A DNA stretch of 64,000 bases from Flavobacterium sp. (lineage in GTDB: Bacteria > Bacteroidota > Bacteroidia > Flavobacteriales > Flavobacteriaceae): positions 7,378 through 71,377 of the forward strand of contig JASLID010000075.1 of NCBI GenBank assembly GCA_030153045.1. The letters run 5' to 3'. How positions within the stretch are numbered: position 1 is the first letter of the stretch; every line of letters starts with the position of its first letter. The translations under genes and the position numbers were made by a program. The notes beneath the pieces are model-generated. The model had not been told where the DNA came from and searched no databases. It saw only the letters and a list, made by a program, of their open reading frames with translations. This document shows positions 44,156 through 53,242 of the stretch, piece after piece.

Positions 44156-45982
44156 ATGATACGAGTAAGATGGGTGTTTTGGACCGTTATTTTTTTGTTA
44201 GGATTTCAATGCGAAATGCTAGCCCAAGATACTATTGTCCCTCAATCAAAAAGTAAAAAAGCATCTTCTGTAAAAATCAGTAAAGCGGCTGATGACCTAA
44301 AAGAGTCTTTAGATTCTAATAATGAATTAAAGATTGCCAAAAATTATGAAGCGTTAGCCAAGGGATTTGCCGAGAAAGAAGATTTTGTTCACGCAGAAGA
44401 ATACCTCAAAAAAGCCTTGTCGAGTTACACTAAACTCAACTTGAATAAAGATAAAACTCGAGTGGCTCGAAGTCTGGCTAAAGTGCAGGAATCCCAAAAT
44501 AAAGTAACGGCTGCGATTAAGAATTATGAAGTGGCAGGAGCGGCATCGATGGATAAAAGTGAAGAACTAGTCAACAAAAACGATGCGAATAGATTGCGAA
44601 GTGTAAGTAATCCTGCGGTTCAATCAGCCTACAACAAATCGAATATTGTGCTTCTCGAAAAAGAGAATAAAAAATCTGAAGTGGCTGACGCTTATGTGCA
44701 GCAAGCAGAAGTGAGTTTGCAACAAAAGGATAAAGAAGTGGCTATTCAAAGCTATGAAAAAGCGATTTTGTATTCGAAAGACCAGCCTGAGGAAGTCATT
44801 AAAATTAAAAACAAAATAGCTAAGGTTTATGCTTCTGATAATCAGTTTGACAAAGCCATTACTATTAGTGACAAACTATTGACTGAAGCTAAAACACAAA
44901 ACGATTTTGACACCCAAATAGAACAGTTACAAACATTAGCTACCATTTATTTTAAGAAAAATGAACCTGAAAAAGCCATTTCGTCTTTACAAGAAGCGTA
45001 TCAATTGGCTGCAAAACAAGGCAATACCGAAGAGGTGAAAAACAGTTTGTCGCAATTGCTCCAGTATTACAAAACACATGGTAATGACAAGGAAAGCATT
45101 GCTTTGTATGACAATTTTTTTCAGAATTTCGATCAGTTAATTCGTAAAGACAGTAGTTTAATTGATGCCAAAACTTTTCAAATTACTGAGCAAAGAATCC
45201 GACAGTTAGAAAAAGAAAAAGTGCTTAAAGACGAATTAATTTCGAAGAAAAACACCTTCAATTATATGCTTATGGGATCGGTGGCTTTGTTGTTGTTGCT
45301 TTTCGGATTTATAGTAAAAGCGTTGTATTCTATCAAAACTAAAAACAAAGAAATTGCATTACAATCGTTACGTAGAGAGATGAATCCGCACTTTATTTTT
45401 AATAGTTTAAATAGTGTAAACCAATTCATATCGCAAAATAAAGAACTCGAAGCAAATAAATACCTGACATCGTATTCGCACTTAATGCGTAATATGATGG
45501 AAAATTCAAACAAAGATTTCCTTAGTTTGGGCAATGAAATTGAACAGCTAAGAAAGTATCTTGATTTAGAACATTTGCGTTTTCAAGATAAATTTGAGTA
45601 CCAAATTGTTGTTGATGATTCGTTAGATACCGAAACTACTTCTGTGCCCAACATGCTTATTCAACCTCATTTAGAGAATGCCATTTGGCATGGTTTGCGT
45701 TACCGAGAAACCAAAGGGCTGTTGCTTTTGAAATTTGAATTAAACAGAGGAAAAATTTCAATTATTATAGATGATAATGGCATAGGATTAACCCAAAGTG
45801 CAGCATTAAAAACGGACAATCAAAAGGTGCATCAGTCAAGAGGTGTTACCAATACCAAGGAGCGTATAAGTTTGCTGAATGAATTGTATAAATCAAACAT
45901 ATCCTTTTCTATTACTGAAAAAAATAGTGGTACTACCGGTACTATTGTAGAAATAACTTTTCCAAAGCTTGAAAAAATATGA
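44156..45982 (+). CDS. TPR-containing LytS/YehU-type histidine kinase
   Basis: This 608-residue protein starts at ATG 44156, giving the signal MIRVRWVFWTVIFLLG; a TTG at 44105 is also in frame. Residues about 55-330 are TPR units in the periplasm (NYEALAKGFAEKEDFVHAEEYLKKAL, AIQSYEKAILYSKDQPEEV). A coiled coil and one helix (about 363-383) lead to the kinase, with phospho-acceptor His412 in MNPHFIFNSLNS, the N-box LIQPHLENAIWHGLRY and DDNGIGL. It senses an unknown signal through TPR contacts. It overlaps the LytTR gene by 4 bp (ATGA). Confidence 0.9.
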   Translation: MIRVRWVFWTVIFLLGFQCEMLAQDTIVPQSKSKKASSVKISKAADDLKESLDSNNELKIAKNYEALAKGFAEKEDFVHAEEYLKKALSSYTKLNLNKDKTRVARSLAKVQESQNKVTAAIKNYEVAGAASMDKSEELVNKNDANRLRSVSNPAVQSAYNKSNIVLLEKENKKSEVADAYVQQAEVSLQQKDKEVAIQSYEKAILYSKDQPEEVIKIKNKIAKVYASDNQFDKAITISDKLLTEAKTQNDFDTQIEQLQTLATIYFKKNEPEKAISSLQEAYQLAAKQGNTEEVKNSLSQLLQYYKTHGNDKESIALYDNFFQNFDQLIRKDSSLIDAKTFQITEQRIRQLEKEKVLKDELISKKNTFNYMLMGSVALLLLLFGFIVKALYSIKTKNKEIALQSLRREMNPHFIFNSLNSVNQFISQNKELEANKYLTSYSHLMRNMMENSNKDFLSLGNEIEQLRKYLDLEHLRFQDKFEYQIVVDDSLDTETTSVPNMLIQPHLENAIWHGLRYRETKGLLLLKFELNRGKISIIIDDNGIGLTQSAALKTDNQKVHQSRGVTNTKERISLLNELYKSNISFSITEKNSGTTGTIVEITFPKLEKI

Positions 45983-46728
45983 TGACATTGCAAAAAATAC
46001 AAGCCGTAATTGTGGAAGATGAAAGTGCTGCTCGAGAAGTACTTAAAAATTATTTGACAAAATATTGCCCGCAGGTTGAAATTGTTGGCGAAGCACAAAA
46101 CATTAAAGAAGCAGTTCCGTTGTTGCATGACCTTTTACCGCAATTGGTTTTTTTAGATGTCGAAATGCCTTTTGGAAATGCTTTCGATGTATTGGAAGCT
46201 TGTAAAGATTTACAATTTGAAACCATTTTTGTTACCGCTTTTTCAGAGTATTCATTAAAAGCATTAAACCAAAGTGCAGCTTATTATTTGCTCAAACCCA
46301 TCAGTATTGAAGAGTTAATTGTAGCTGTAAACAAAGTCCAGCAACATCTACTCAATCATGAATTGTTTAACCGAAATAAAATTATCGTTGAGAATTTTAG
46401 GGAGACGCAACCAGAGAAAAAACAAGTCATTTTACCCACTCTGGAAGGTTTCGAAGTTGTAAAAATGGAAGACATTGTTCGATTGCGAGGTAATGGAAAC
46501 TTTACCGACTTGTATTTATCCAACGGAAGTAAAAAAATGGTGTGTCGTTTTCTGAAGCACTTTTCAGATATTTTGCCTTTTCCTTTTATGCGTGTTCATA
46601 AATCACACATCATCAATGTGAATTTTGTAAAATCGTACAACAAAGGTGGCTACATCATGTTAAATGATGGCGTCGAAATTGAAATTTCATCAACCTATAA
46701 AGAAGACTTTTTACGAAATTTCAAATAA
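45979..46728 (+). CDS. LytTR-type response regulator
   Basis: This 249-residue regulator has a receiver domain with EDE (13-15) and phospho-acceptor Asp60 in LVFLDVEMP, followed by a LytTR DNA-binding domain (about 145-249) with EDIVRLRGNGNFTDLYLS and FMRVHKSHIINVNFV. Its start overlaps the TPR-kinase stop (ATGATG), so it is the cognate partner. Its end abuts the convergent GT51 gene with no gap. The divergent VWA/cyclase-fold pair is a plausible target. Confidence 0.93.
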   Translation: MMTLQKIQAVIVEDESAAREVLKNYLTKYCPQVEIVGEAQNIKEAVPLLHDLLPQLVFLDVEMPFGNAFDVLEACKDLQFETIFVTAFSEYSLKALNQSAAYYLLKPISIEELIVAVNKVQQHLLNHELFNRNKIIVENFRETQPEKKQVILPTLEGFEVVKMEDIVRLRGNGNFTDLYLSNGSKKMVCRFLKHFSDILPFPFMRVHKSHIINVNFVKSYNKGGYIMLNDGVEIEISSTYKEDFLRNFK

Positions 46729-48693
46729 CTAAAAGTCAAATTCATTCACCGAAGTTGCAGACGAATCTATCGCAATGGTGTCCTGAACCACTTTAAGTTT
46801 TAAAAACGAACGAGCCCTGCCACTAACATAAATAGGGATCGATTGCCCTATAGTGTCTTCGGCAGTAATCAAAGCCCTGCGAAGCATCAAATTTCTAATG
46901 AATTTCTGATTTCTCTCGGCATACGATTTTTGTCTGCCTTCATTATCAAATTGCCACATGAATTTCTTAGGCTTCGGTACAATAGAAGCCAGGAATAAGC
47001 ATTCATTTAAATTTAAATCAATAGGTTTTTTCTGAAAATAAAATTGTGCTGCTTCGCCAATCCCATAAACATTAGGTCCCCATTCAATCACATTAAAATA
47101 CACTTCCAGCATTCTGGATTTTGAAGCAATGCGGTTGTTCTCTAAAATATAAACCAATAAAATTTCTTCGAGCTTTCTTGAAAGTGTTTTCTCTCGGGTT
47201 AGAAATACGTTTTTAACCAATTGCATACTAATCGTGCTGGCACCACGAGCAAATTTTTCAGTTCTAATGTTTTTTACAATCGATTGTTTAAAGGCTTCAT
47301 TGATAAATCCACGATGATGGAAAAACGATGGGTCTTCGGAAGTTAATACTGCTTTTTCCAAGTAAGGTGCAATTTGATCTAAAGGTGTAAAGTTAGGATT
47401 GGCCGAACCTACTAAAATAGGACGTTGAGCCACCCCTTTGTCAATCGCACGATAGGTAAATTGCTCGTTCAGTTTGGCTAAATTGGCCTCGCCATATTTG
47501 GTTATTTTTAGATTTTCTTTGTTCAAATTGCTGTCGAAAACCAATTGGTTTGGTTTGTTTTTATTGTATTTGAAGTTTAAGGAGTAATCAAAATCTCCTT
47601 CCGCTTCCATGCCTTCAAAATGAGAAAACAATCCTTTAGGAAGGGATGTAATGAAATCTTGGGCTTTCATTTTAGCAACGTCAAGTTTCAATTTATAAAT
47701 AGTGTCTTCTTCGGTGTTGTATTCGGCAAAAGGACGAATTTTGATTTTGTTTAATTGTGCCGATGAGGTGTTAGCAATCGAAATGAAATTGCTTCCCAAT
47801 AAAAAACGATAATCAAAAAGAGCATTTTCAATAACGACATCTTTCTTGGCAATTTTTGGATGGTTTACCGTCAAATTGACAATAGAAGCCATACCATCAA
47901 TATGCAATTCGCCACTTTCCATTTCTAATTTGTCGAGTTTTATATGGATGTTGTCAAAACTAGATTTTAGTCCGTAACGCTCATCAATATAAGGCAACTG
48001 GATTTTCGAAGTATCACCGCTCAAGAATTTCAAATCGGCTTTTCTATCTCTTGGATCGGCAAAACCTTTAATGTTCCATTTCTGTGAAAAAGTATTGGTT
48101 TTGACATCAATATTAGTTTCTAATTGGTGATCTGTTAACTGTAATTGCGTCATTTTCAAAGATACTTTTCGACCCATATCGTCCATATGTAATGATAGGT
48201 TTTCCAGATTCATTTCCGATGGAACAAGATTCAAAGCTTTAGTAAGTAAACGATAAGCCAGCTTGGCGTAATTTCTTTTTTCGTTGATTTCTTCGGTGTT
48301 GTCTTTTTTGAGAAAAGCATCAAAATTGCGGCCGTTTTTATTCTTAACCAATTGGATAAACCCATTTTTCATCTCGAGGTTCTGCAATTGAATATCGCCG
48401 GTAACCAATTGGAATAAACTAATTCGGGTCTTAATTTTTTCAACAGCAAGGAGCGTGTCAGCTTCTTTAGGTGCTATCACAATCGTGTTGAGTTCAATAC
48501 CTGAAATACCATCAAAGTGAGCGTTTTTTACTGAAAAATTGCAGTTATAATCGGTGTCGAATTTGGAAGAAGCTTTTGCAATGGCTTTTTGTAGCAAAAT
48601 GTCACGGAACACAAAAATCCCAACCAAAGTGAGTAGGAACAGCGATACTATAATAGTAAGAAACAGGAAAAACTTTTGTTTTTTAGTTCTCAT
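46729..48693 (-). CDS. AsmA-like domain fused to GT51 peptidoglycan glycosyltransferase
   Basis: This 654-residue inner-membrane protein has a single N-terminal helix (about 7-28) followed by an AsmA/DUF748-like beta-groove region (about 35-400; FSVKNAHFDGISGIELNTI, LQNLEMKNGFIQLVKNKNGRNFDAF). The C-terminus is a GT51 domain (about 425-620) with catalytic Glu453 in TSEDPSFFHHRGF and RGASTISMQLVKNVFL, which polymerises lipid II. No transpeptidase domain follows, so it resembles MtgA in activity. AsmA-type proteins carry lipids across the periplasm; the joint role is inference. It lies 22 bp after the HExxH gene. Confidence 0.85.
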   Translation of the reverse strand: MRTKKQKFFLFLTIIVSLFLLTLVGIFVFRDILLQKAIAKASSKFDTDYNCNFSVKNAHFDGISGIELNTIVIAPKEADTLLAVEKIKTRISLFQLVTGDIQLQNLEMKNGFIQLVKNKNGRNFDAFLKKDNTEEINEKRNYAKLAYRLLTKALNLVPSEMNLENLSLHMDDMGRKVSLKMTQLQLTDHQLETNIDVKTNTFSQKWNIKGFADPRDRKADLKFLSGDTSKIQLPYIDERYGLKSSFDNIHIKLDKLEMESGELHIDGMASIVNLTVNHPKIAKKDVVIENALFDYRFLLGSNFISIANTSSAQLNKIKIRPFAEYNTEEDTIYKLKLDVAKMKAQDFITSLPKGLFSHFEGMEAEGDFDYSLNFKYNKNKPNQLVFDSNLNKENLKITKYGEANLAKLNEQFTYRAIDKGVAQRPILVGSANPNFTPLDQIAPYLEKAVLTSEDPSFFHHRGFINEAFKQSIVKNIRTEKFARGASTISMQLVKNVFLTREKTLSRKLEEILLVYILENNRIASKSRMLEVYFNVIEWGPNVYGIGEAAQFYFQKKPIDLNLNECLFLASIVPKPKKFMWQFDNEGRQKSYAERNQKFIRNLMLRRALITAEDTIGQSIPIYVSGRARSFLKLKVVQDTIAIDSSATSVNEFDF

Positions 48694-48715
48694 ATGTGAT
48701 TTTGTAAGTCGTTAA

Positions 48716-49237
48716 TTAAGATAATGAAACGATAAAGATATCGACTTCTTGTTTTTGAGAGGCATATTTTAACTGTAATTCTGAATTTTCGCCCATTCGA
48801 TTGTAATAATCCAGAGCTTTATTGGCAAAGAAAATTTGTTGGTGTTTAGGCACATCCGGCATTTGAGGATAAGTTTTATGAAAGAGCATTTCATAATAAG
48901 CCTGCCATTCACGTTCGTTTCGGTCTTCGATGAAATTGCCTTCTGCTTTTTGACCCACATGAATCATTTCGTGAGCAATGAGGTTGAGCATTAATACAAA
49001 TTCAAATTCGAAAGTATTTTCGGGAATGCGGATAATTTGTGGTTGTCCGAAAGTACCTTCAGTAGTCATTAAAATATAGTCGGCTTTGGCTTTTTCGCGT
49101 AATTCGAAATTTTTGAAGTTGGGGTGTTTGATGTCGTATTCTTCAATCACTAAATTGGCTGCCGCAACAGTTTCGCCTAATTCGTGATAGGTTTGGATGA
49201 GTTGTAATATTTCAGAATAAGGTTTCAATAGTTTCAA
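48716..49237 (-). CDS. Small HExxH metalloprotease-like protein
   Basis: This 173-residue protein has no signal peptide. It holds a zinc-site motif HEMIH (89-93) within a hydrophobic helix (FVLMLNLIAHEMIHVGQ) and a downstream Glu110 in REREWQ-type sequence (NEREWQAYYE) that could be the third ligand, as in SprT/gluzincin-like proteins. It begins two bases after radA stops, inside a long minus-strand operon. A proteolytic role has not been shown and the substrate is unknown. Confidence 0.7.
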   Translation of the reverse strand: MKLLKPYSEILQLIQTYHELGETVAAANLVIEEYDIKHPNFKNFELREKAKADYILMTTEGTFGQPQIIRIPENTFEFEFVLMLNLIAHEMIHVGQKAEGNFIEDRNEREWQAYYEMLFHKTYPQMPDVPKHQQIFFANKALDYYNRMGENSELQLKYASQKQEVDIFIVSLS

Positions 49238-49239
49238 TT

Positions 49240-50601
49240 TTATCCAAACAATTCACTTGCCACATCTTCAATTTTAGCGACCAATTGAATTTTGATTCCC
49301 GTATTTTTTAATGATATTTTATTGTATTTCGAAACAAAAATGGTCGAAAAACCTAGTTTCTCTGCTTCTTGAATGCGTTGGTCGACACGGTTCACAGGAC
49401 GAATTTCGCCCGAAAGACCTACTTCGCCTGCAAAACAAAAATCTTTATTGATGGAAATATCTTCGTTTGATGATAAAATAGCAGCTACAACCGCTAAATC
49501 GATCGCAGGGTCATCCACAGAAATTCCTCCGGTGATATTCAGGAAAACATCTTTAGCACCCAATCTAAAACCAGCACGTTTTTCTAAAACAGCCAAAATC
49601 ATATTGAGTCGTTTGGCATTGTAACCCGTAGTACTTCGCTGTGGTGTTCCATACACTGCTGTGGAAACCAGCGCTTGAATTTCGATCATTAATGGGCGCA
49701 TGCCTTCAAGGGTAGAAGCAATCGCTGTCCCTGATAATTCTTCGTTTTTATGTGAAATTAAAATCTCGGATGGGTTAGATACTTCTCGTAAACCCGAACC
49801 TTGCATTTCGTAAATCCCTAATTCGGCGGTAGAGCCAAAACGGTTTTTCAGCGAACGTAAAATACGATACACATGATTCCTGTCGCCTTCAAACTGCAAA
49901 ACAGTATCGACCATGTGCTCCAATATTTTTGGACCAGCAATACTTCCGTCTTTGGTAATGTGACCAATTAAAATCACAGGAATGCTGGTTTCTTTGGCAA
50001 ACTTTATTAACTCGGCTGTGGTTTCTCGAATTTGAGAAATGCTACCGGGTGACGATTCAATATAATCAGTATGTAAAGTCTGAATAGAATCTATGATGAC
50101 AATTTCGGGTTCAATTTCCTGAATTTGTCGAAATATATTTTGAGTCTTGGTTTCGGTAAGAATGTAACAATTGTCGCCGTTTGGTGTAATTCGCTCGGCG
50201 CGCATTTTGATTTGCTTTTGACTTTCTTCCCCTGAAACATAAAGTGTTTTATAGGGTAGTTTTAACGAAATTTGAAGTAGAAGCGTACTTTTGCCTATGC
50301 CGGGTTCACCGCCTAAAAGAATCAATGAGCCAGGCACAATGCCGCCTCCTAAAACTCGATTCAATTCACCATCACAAGTGTCCATGCGAACTTCTTGTGT
50401 AGAATCGATTTCTTTTACTAATAATGGTTTAGCCGCTTTTTTTACTTCAGAAGAATCTATTTTCCAAGTTGCCTTTTCTTCCTTTTGAATAATCTCTTCA
50501 ACAATCGTATTCCATTCTTTGCAAGCGTTGCATTGGCCTTGCCATTTGGCATATTGTGTACCGCAACTCTGACAAAAAAAAGAGGTTTTAACTTTGGCCA
50601 T
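49240..50601 (-). CDS. radA: DNA repair protein RadA
   Basis: This 453-residue RecA-related ATPase promotes branch migration in homologous recombination. An N-terminal zinc finger, CQSCGTQYAKWQGQCNACK (Cys10, 13, 24, 27), is followed by Walker A GGEPGIGKST (97-106), the RadA-specific KNRFG motif (252-256) and a C-terminal Lon-like domain (about 290-453) with DPAIDLAVVAAILSS. Its ATG overlaps the stop of the preceding esterase-like gene by one base. Confidence 0.97.
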   Translation of the reverse strand: MAKVKTSFFCQSCGTQYAKWQGQCNACKEWNTIVEEIIQKEEKATWKIDSSEVKKAAKPLLVKEIDSTQEVRMDTCDGELNRVLGGGIVPGSLILLGGEPGIGKSTLLLQISLKLPYKTLYVSGEESQKQIKMRAERITPNGDNCYILTETKTQNIFRQIQEIEPEIVIIDSIQTLHTDYIESSPGSISQIRETTAELIKFAKETSIPVILIGHITKDGSIAGPKILEHMVDTVLQFEGDRNHVYRILRSLKNRFGSTAELGIYEMQGSGLREVSNPSEILISHKNEELSGTAIASTLEGMRPLMIEIQALVSTAVYGTPQRSTTGYNAKRLNMILAVLEKRAGFRLGAKDVFLNITGGISVDDPAIDLAVVAAILSSNEDISINKDFCFAGEVGLSGEIRPVNRVDQRIQEAEKLGFSTIFVSKYNKISLKNTGIKIQLVAKIEDVASELFG

Positions 50602-51863
50602 TATTCTGCTTTTTTCTCTTCTTTTGGTGTTTCGGTTGGCTCTCCAATTGGGGCTTCTACAGGAGTTTCGGCTGGAATGTCTTCGATGATTTCTTCTTCA
50701 CCTTTTTTGCCTTTTTTAGGGAGTAGTCTTTTTAAATCTTCAGCTTTGTTCATCATCATGTCTTTGGTCAAATCACCAATAGGTTCTTTAACAAAAGCAT
50801 TTTGGTAAAATTTCACTGCCTTTTTAATTTCACCTTTTTTCTCCCAGTACATTCCCATATGGTAGTCATACAACATGCTTTTTTCATATTGTTGTCCAGA
50901 AATTTGTGCTAATTGTTCGAAGCCTTCATAGGCTTCGTTTTTTAAGACAGCTGCTTCAATAGCTTTGAAGTCGCTTAAACGAACCTTCATTTTTATACCC
51001 AATGATTTCTCAATTACATCATATTTATCCGTTAAGTATTTCACGTGATCATAAGGAAGCACGGCAATTTTCTCTTGGAATTCTACTTTTGAAATAGGTT
51101 GGTAGATAGAGAAAATTTGATACAAGGCACTTGGAATTCCACGTGTTGCTAAAGAATAATGTGAAGCGCCTTTAAACTCTTCAAACTTGTAATTAACCAA
51201 AGGATTTTTTACGCTTTGCATGTTTTGGTCTAGGGCTTTGATTTGTGTTTGAAATCTTTTTAAATCGCCATCTGAAGTAGTGTGATAATAAAATACAGGC
51301 TCGGTCATGGCTGCCAATCGCTGCGGGATTCTTTCTTCGGAACCTTTAGCTAATTCAGGGCTTAATGAAATGTATCCATTAAAAATAGGTAATTCTTTGT
51401 ATAGGAAAGCATTTAAAAAGCCAGCAGTTACATCAAGTCCTGCAATAACTTTAAATGGGGCAATTCGGTATTTTTTATCCAAATGAGGTAGTAATTCTGA
51501 ACCTATAAATTCGAAAAAAGCGCCTCCCTTACCTGTTGGCAAACCTGTGGCGCCATCGAAAGTCGAATCATCATAACGCTCGTCTTGTTTGTTTTGGCTT
51601 ATCCCAACTAAAATAACTTCGGGCATATCGTCCCAATAATTTCCATAAGCTAAGTTTCCTTCAAATGGAGCAAATAAAAATTCGCTGTCTAAAATAAGAA
51701 TTAATGGGTATTTTTTTTCTGGATTTGCACCGTAAGAAGCAGGTAGTTTCACCGTAATGTCTCTTTTCGCATTTAATTTTGTCGATTGAAAATGATCAAC
51801 TGTGGTTTGCGAAAACATTGATGCCGAAAATAAAAGCACAAATAGTTTTAGTATATTTTTCAT
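50601..51863 (-). CDS. Secreted esterase-like protein with lost nucleophile, TPR and acidic tail
   Basis: This 420-residue protein has a signal peptide (about 1-19, ending ASMFSQ) and an alpha/beta-hydrolase domain of the Esterase_D/enterochelin-esterase type (about 22-270): KYPLILILDSEFLF, WDDMPEVILVGISQN and SLSPELAKG. The segment that should read GHSxGG reads GLDVTAG (142-148), so Asp144 stands where the catalytic Ser is expected; the His (GASHYS) remains. A TPR-like helical part (about 300-375) and a Pro/Glu/Lys tail follow. It is probably a binding protein, not an enzyme. It is coupled to radA by TAATG. Confidence 0.8.
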   Translation of the reverse strand: MKNILKLFVLLFSASMFSQTTVDHFQSTKLNAKRDITVKLPASYGANPEKKYPLILILDSEFLFAPFEGNLAYGNYWDDMPEVILVGISQNKQDERYDDSTFDGATGLPTGKGGAFFEFIGSELLPHLDKKYRIAPFKVIAGLDVTAGFLNAFLYKELPIFNGYISLSPELAKGSEERIPQRLAAMTEPVFYYHTTSDGDLKRFQTQIKALDQNMQSVKNPLVNYKFEEFKGASHYSLATRGIPSALYQIFSIYQPISKVEFQEKIAVLPYDHVKYLTDKYDVIEKSLGIKMKVRLSDFKAIEAAVLKNEAYEGFEQLAQISGQQYEKSMLYDYHMGMYWEKKGEIKKAVKFYQNAFVKEPIGDLTKDMMMNKAEDLKRLLPKKGKKGEEEIIEDIPAETPVEAPIGEPTETPKEEKKAE

Positions 51864-51912
51864 AACGTAATAAATTATTGCTTGTGGGGATATTAACGAG
51901 CAAGATAATAAT

Positions 51913-52875
51913 TTATTTCTTTTGACCTACTATGGGTAATACTAAAAAGGCAAAAATCCCCAGTAGAATTGTAATTAGAAGTTGTGATGTCCAAATTATC
52001 CAGCCAAAAGCATTTCCGGCTTCGAGCGAAATACCGTACAGAAATAAAATCTTGGCTATTAAAACAGGAAAAAATCCAAAACCACCATTGGTAAAAGACA
52101 TGGTTAATCCGCCAATTACAAAGGCTACCATAATGGTTCCCAATTCTATATTACTTGTTGCTTCTAAAGAAAAAACCGTAATGTAAAACATCAATACATA
52201 AGACAACCAGATGAGTAAAGTAAAGAATAAAAACTTCCACTTGTTAGGCATGATCAAAACACTAAAAATCCCTTCTTTTAAGCCTTCCACTTTCGATTTT
52301 AAAAAAAGAATAAATTTTAAATTGGAATGTTTATAAATCAGTAAAAATGCAATCATGCTGAATATTCCAAACAATGCAAACCACAACAATTTTTCGACAG
52401 GAATGTATAAAAGTAAAAAATTTTTTAATGTGGCAAATTCTAGCGAAAGTGCTGTAAAAACAAATAATAAGAGAAAGATTAAATCGACAATTCTTTCGGC
52501 TATAATAGTGCCAAATACCTTGTCAAAAGGGAGGTCTCTGTATTTTTTTAATATTAAAGCTCTAGATACTTCGCCCGAACGAGGGATGGTTAAGTTTATA
52601 AAATATCCAATGCTAACGGCTAAGAAATTCAGTTTAAAATCTGGGATTGCACCAATTTCTTGTAGTGTGTATTTCCAGCGATAAGCCCTGAATGTACAGC
52701 CTAAAACAGCAATAATTAGCGAGACAAATACATAGTTATAATTTGCTGTAACGAAGTACCTTTTCATCTGAACGATTTGTTCTTCTGAAAAAGAATTATA
52801 GGTATAATACGTTAATCCTGCGCCTAATAAAATAGGAATAAATATACTGGCAAACGAACTGATTTTATTTTTCAC
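51913..52875 (-). CDS. YbhN/UPF0104 (LPG synthase TM-domain) family membrane protein
   Basis: This 320-residue integral membrane protein has eight or nine helices and the family segments YFINLTIPRSGEVSRALIL, FDKVFGTIIAERIVDLIFL and GGLTMSFTNGGFGFFPVLIA. It matches the flippase part of lysylphosphatidylglycerol synthase (MprF-N-like) without a synthase domain. A lipid-moving role is inferred. It starts two bases after panD stops and 49 bp before the esterase-like gene. Confidence 0.88.
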   Translation of the reverse strand: MKNKISSFASIFIPILLGAGLTYYTYNSFSEEQIVQMKRYFVTANYNYVFVSLIIAVLGCTFRAYRWKYTLQEIGAIPDFKLNFLAVSIGYFINLTIPRSGEVSRALILKKYRDLPFDKVFGTIIAERIVDLIFLLLFVFTALSLEFATLKNFLLLYIPVEKLLWFALFGIFSMIAFLLIYKHSNLKFILFLKSKVEGLKEGIFSVLIMPNKWKFLFFTLLIWLSYVLMFYITVFSLEATSNIELGTIMVAFVIGGLTMSFTNGGFGFFPVLIAKILFLYGISLEAGNAFGWIIWTSQLLITILLGIFAFLVLPIVGQKK

Positions 52876-52877
52876 GA

Positions 52878-53228
52878 TTAGGTTAACGAATTGTCATTTT
52901 CGTTAGGAAAAATGATGGCAGGTTTAAAGTTTTTGGCTTCATTTACAGAGATGGTACCGTATGAAATAATGATAATAATATCGCCTTTATGTACTTTACG
53001 AGCAGCAGGGCCATTAAGTGTTATTTCTCCGCTATTTCTTGGGCCAGTAATGGCGTAGGTTTCTAATCTCTCCCCGTTGTTGATGTTTACGATAGAAACT
53101 TTTTCACCTTCATAAATATTAGAAGCCTCCATTAAAGCTTCATCAATAGTGATACTTCCGATGTAATTTAAATCAGCGCCAGTCACTTTTACGCGGTGTA
53201 TTTTAGATTTTACGACTTGAATTTGCAT
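52878..53228 (-). CDS. panD: Aspartate 1-decarboxylase proenzyme
   Basis: This 116-residue pyruvoyl enzyme makes beta-alanine from aspartate for pantothenate synthesis. The self-cleavage site Gly24-Ser25 in NYIGSITID is intact, and Ser25 becomes the pyruvoyl cofactor. The conserved NGERLETYAITGPRNSGEI and NGPAARKVHKGD segments are present. It follows panC by 14 bp. Confidence 0.97.
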   Translation of the reverse strand: MQIQVVKSKIHRVKVTGADLNYIGSITIDEALMEASNIYEGEKVSIVNINNGERLETYAITGPRNSGEITLNGPAARKVHKGDIIIIISYGTISVNEAKNFKPAIIFPNENDNSLT

Positions 53229-53242
53229 GCCACAAAGTTAAA

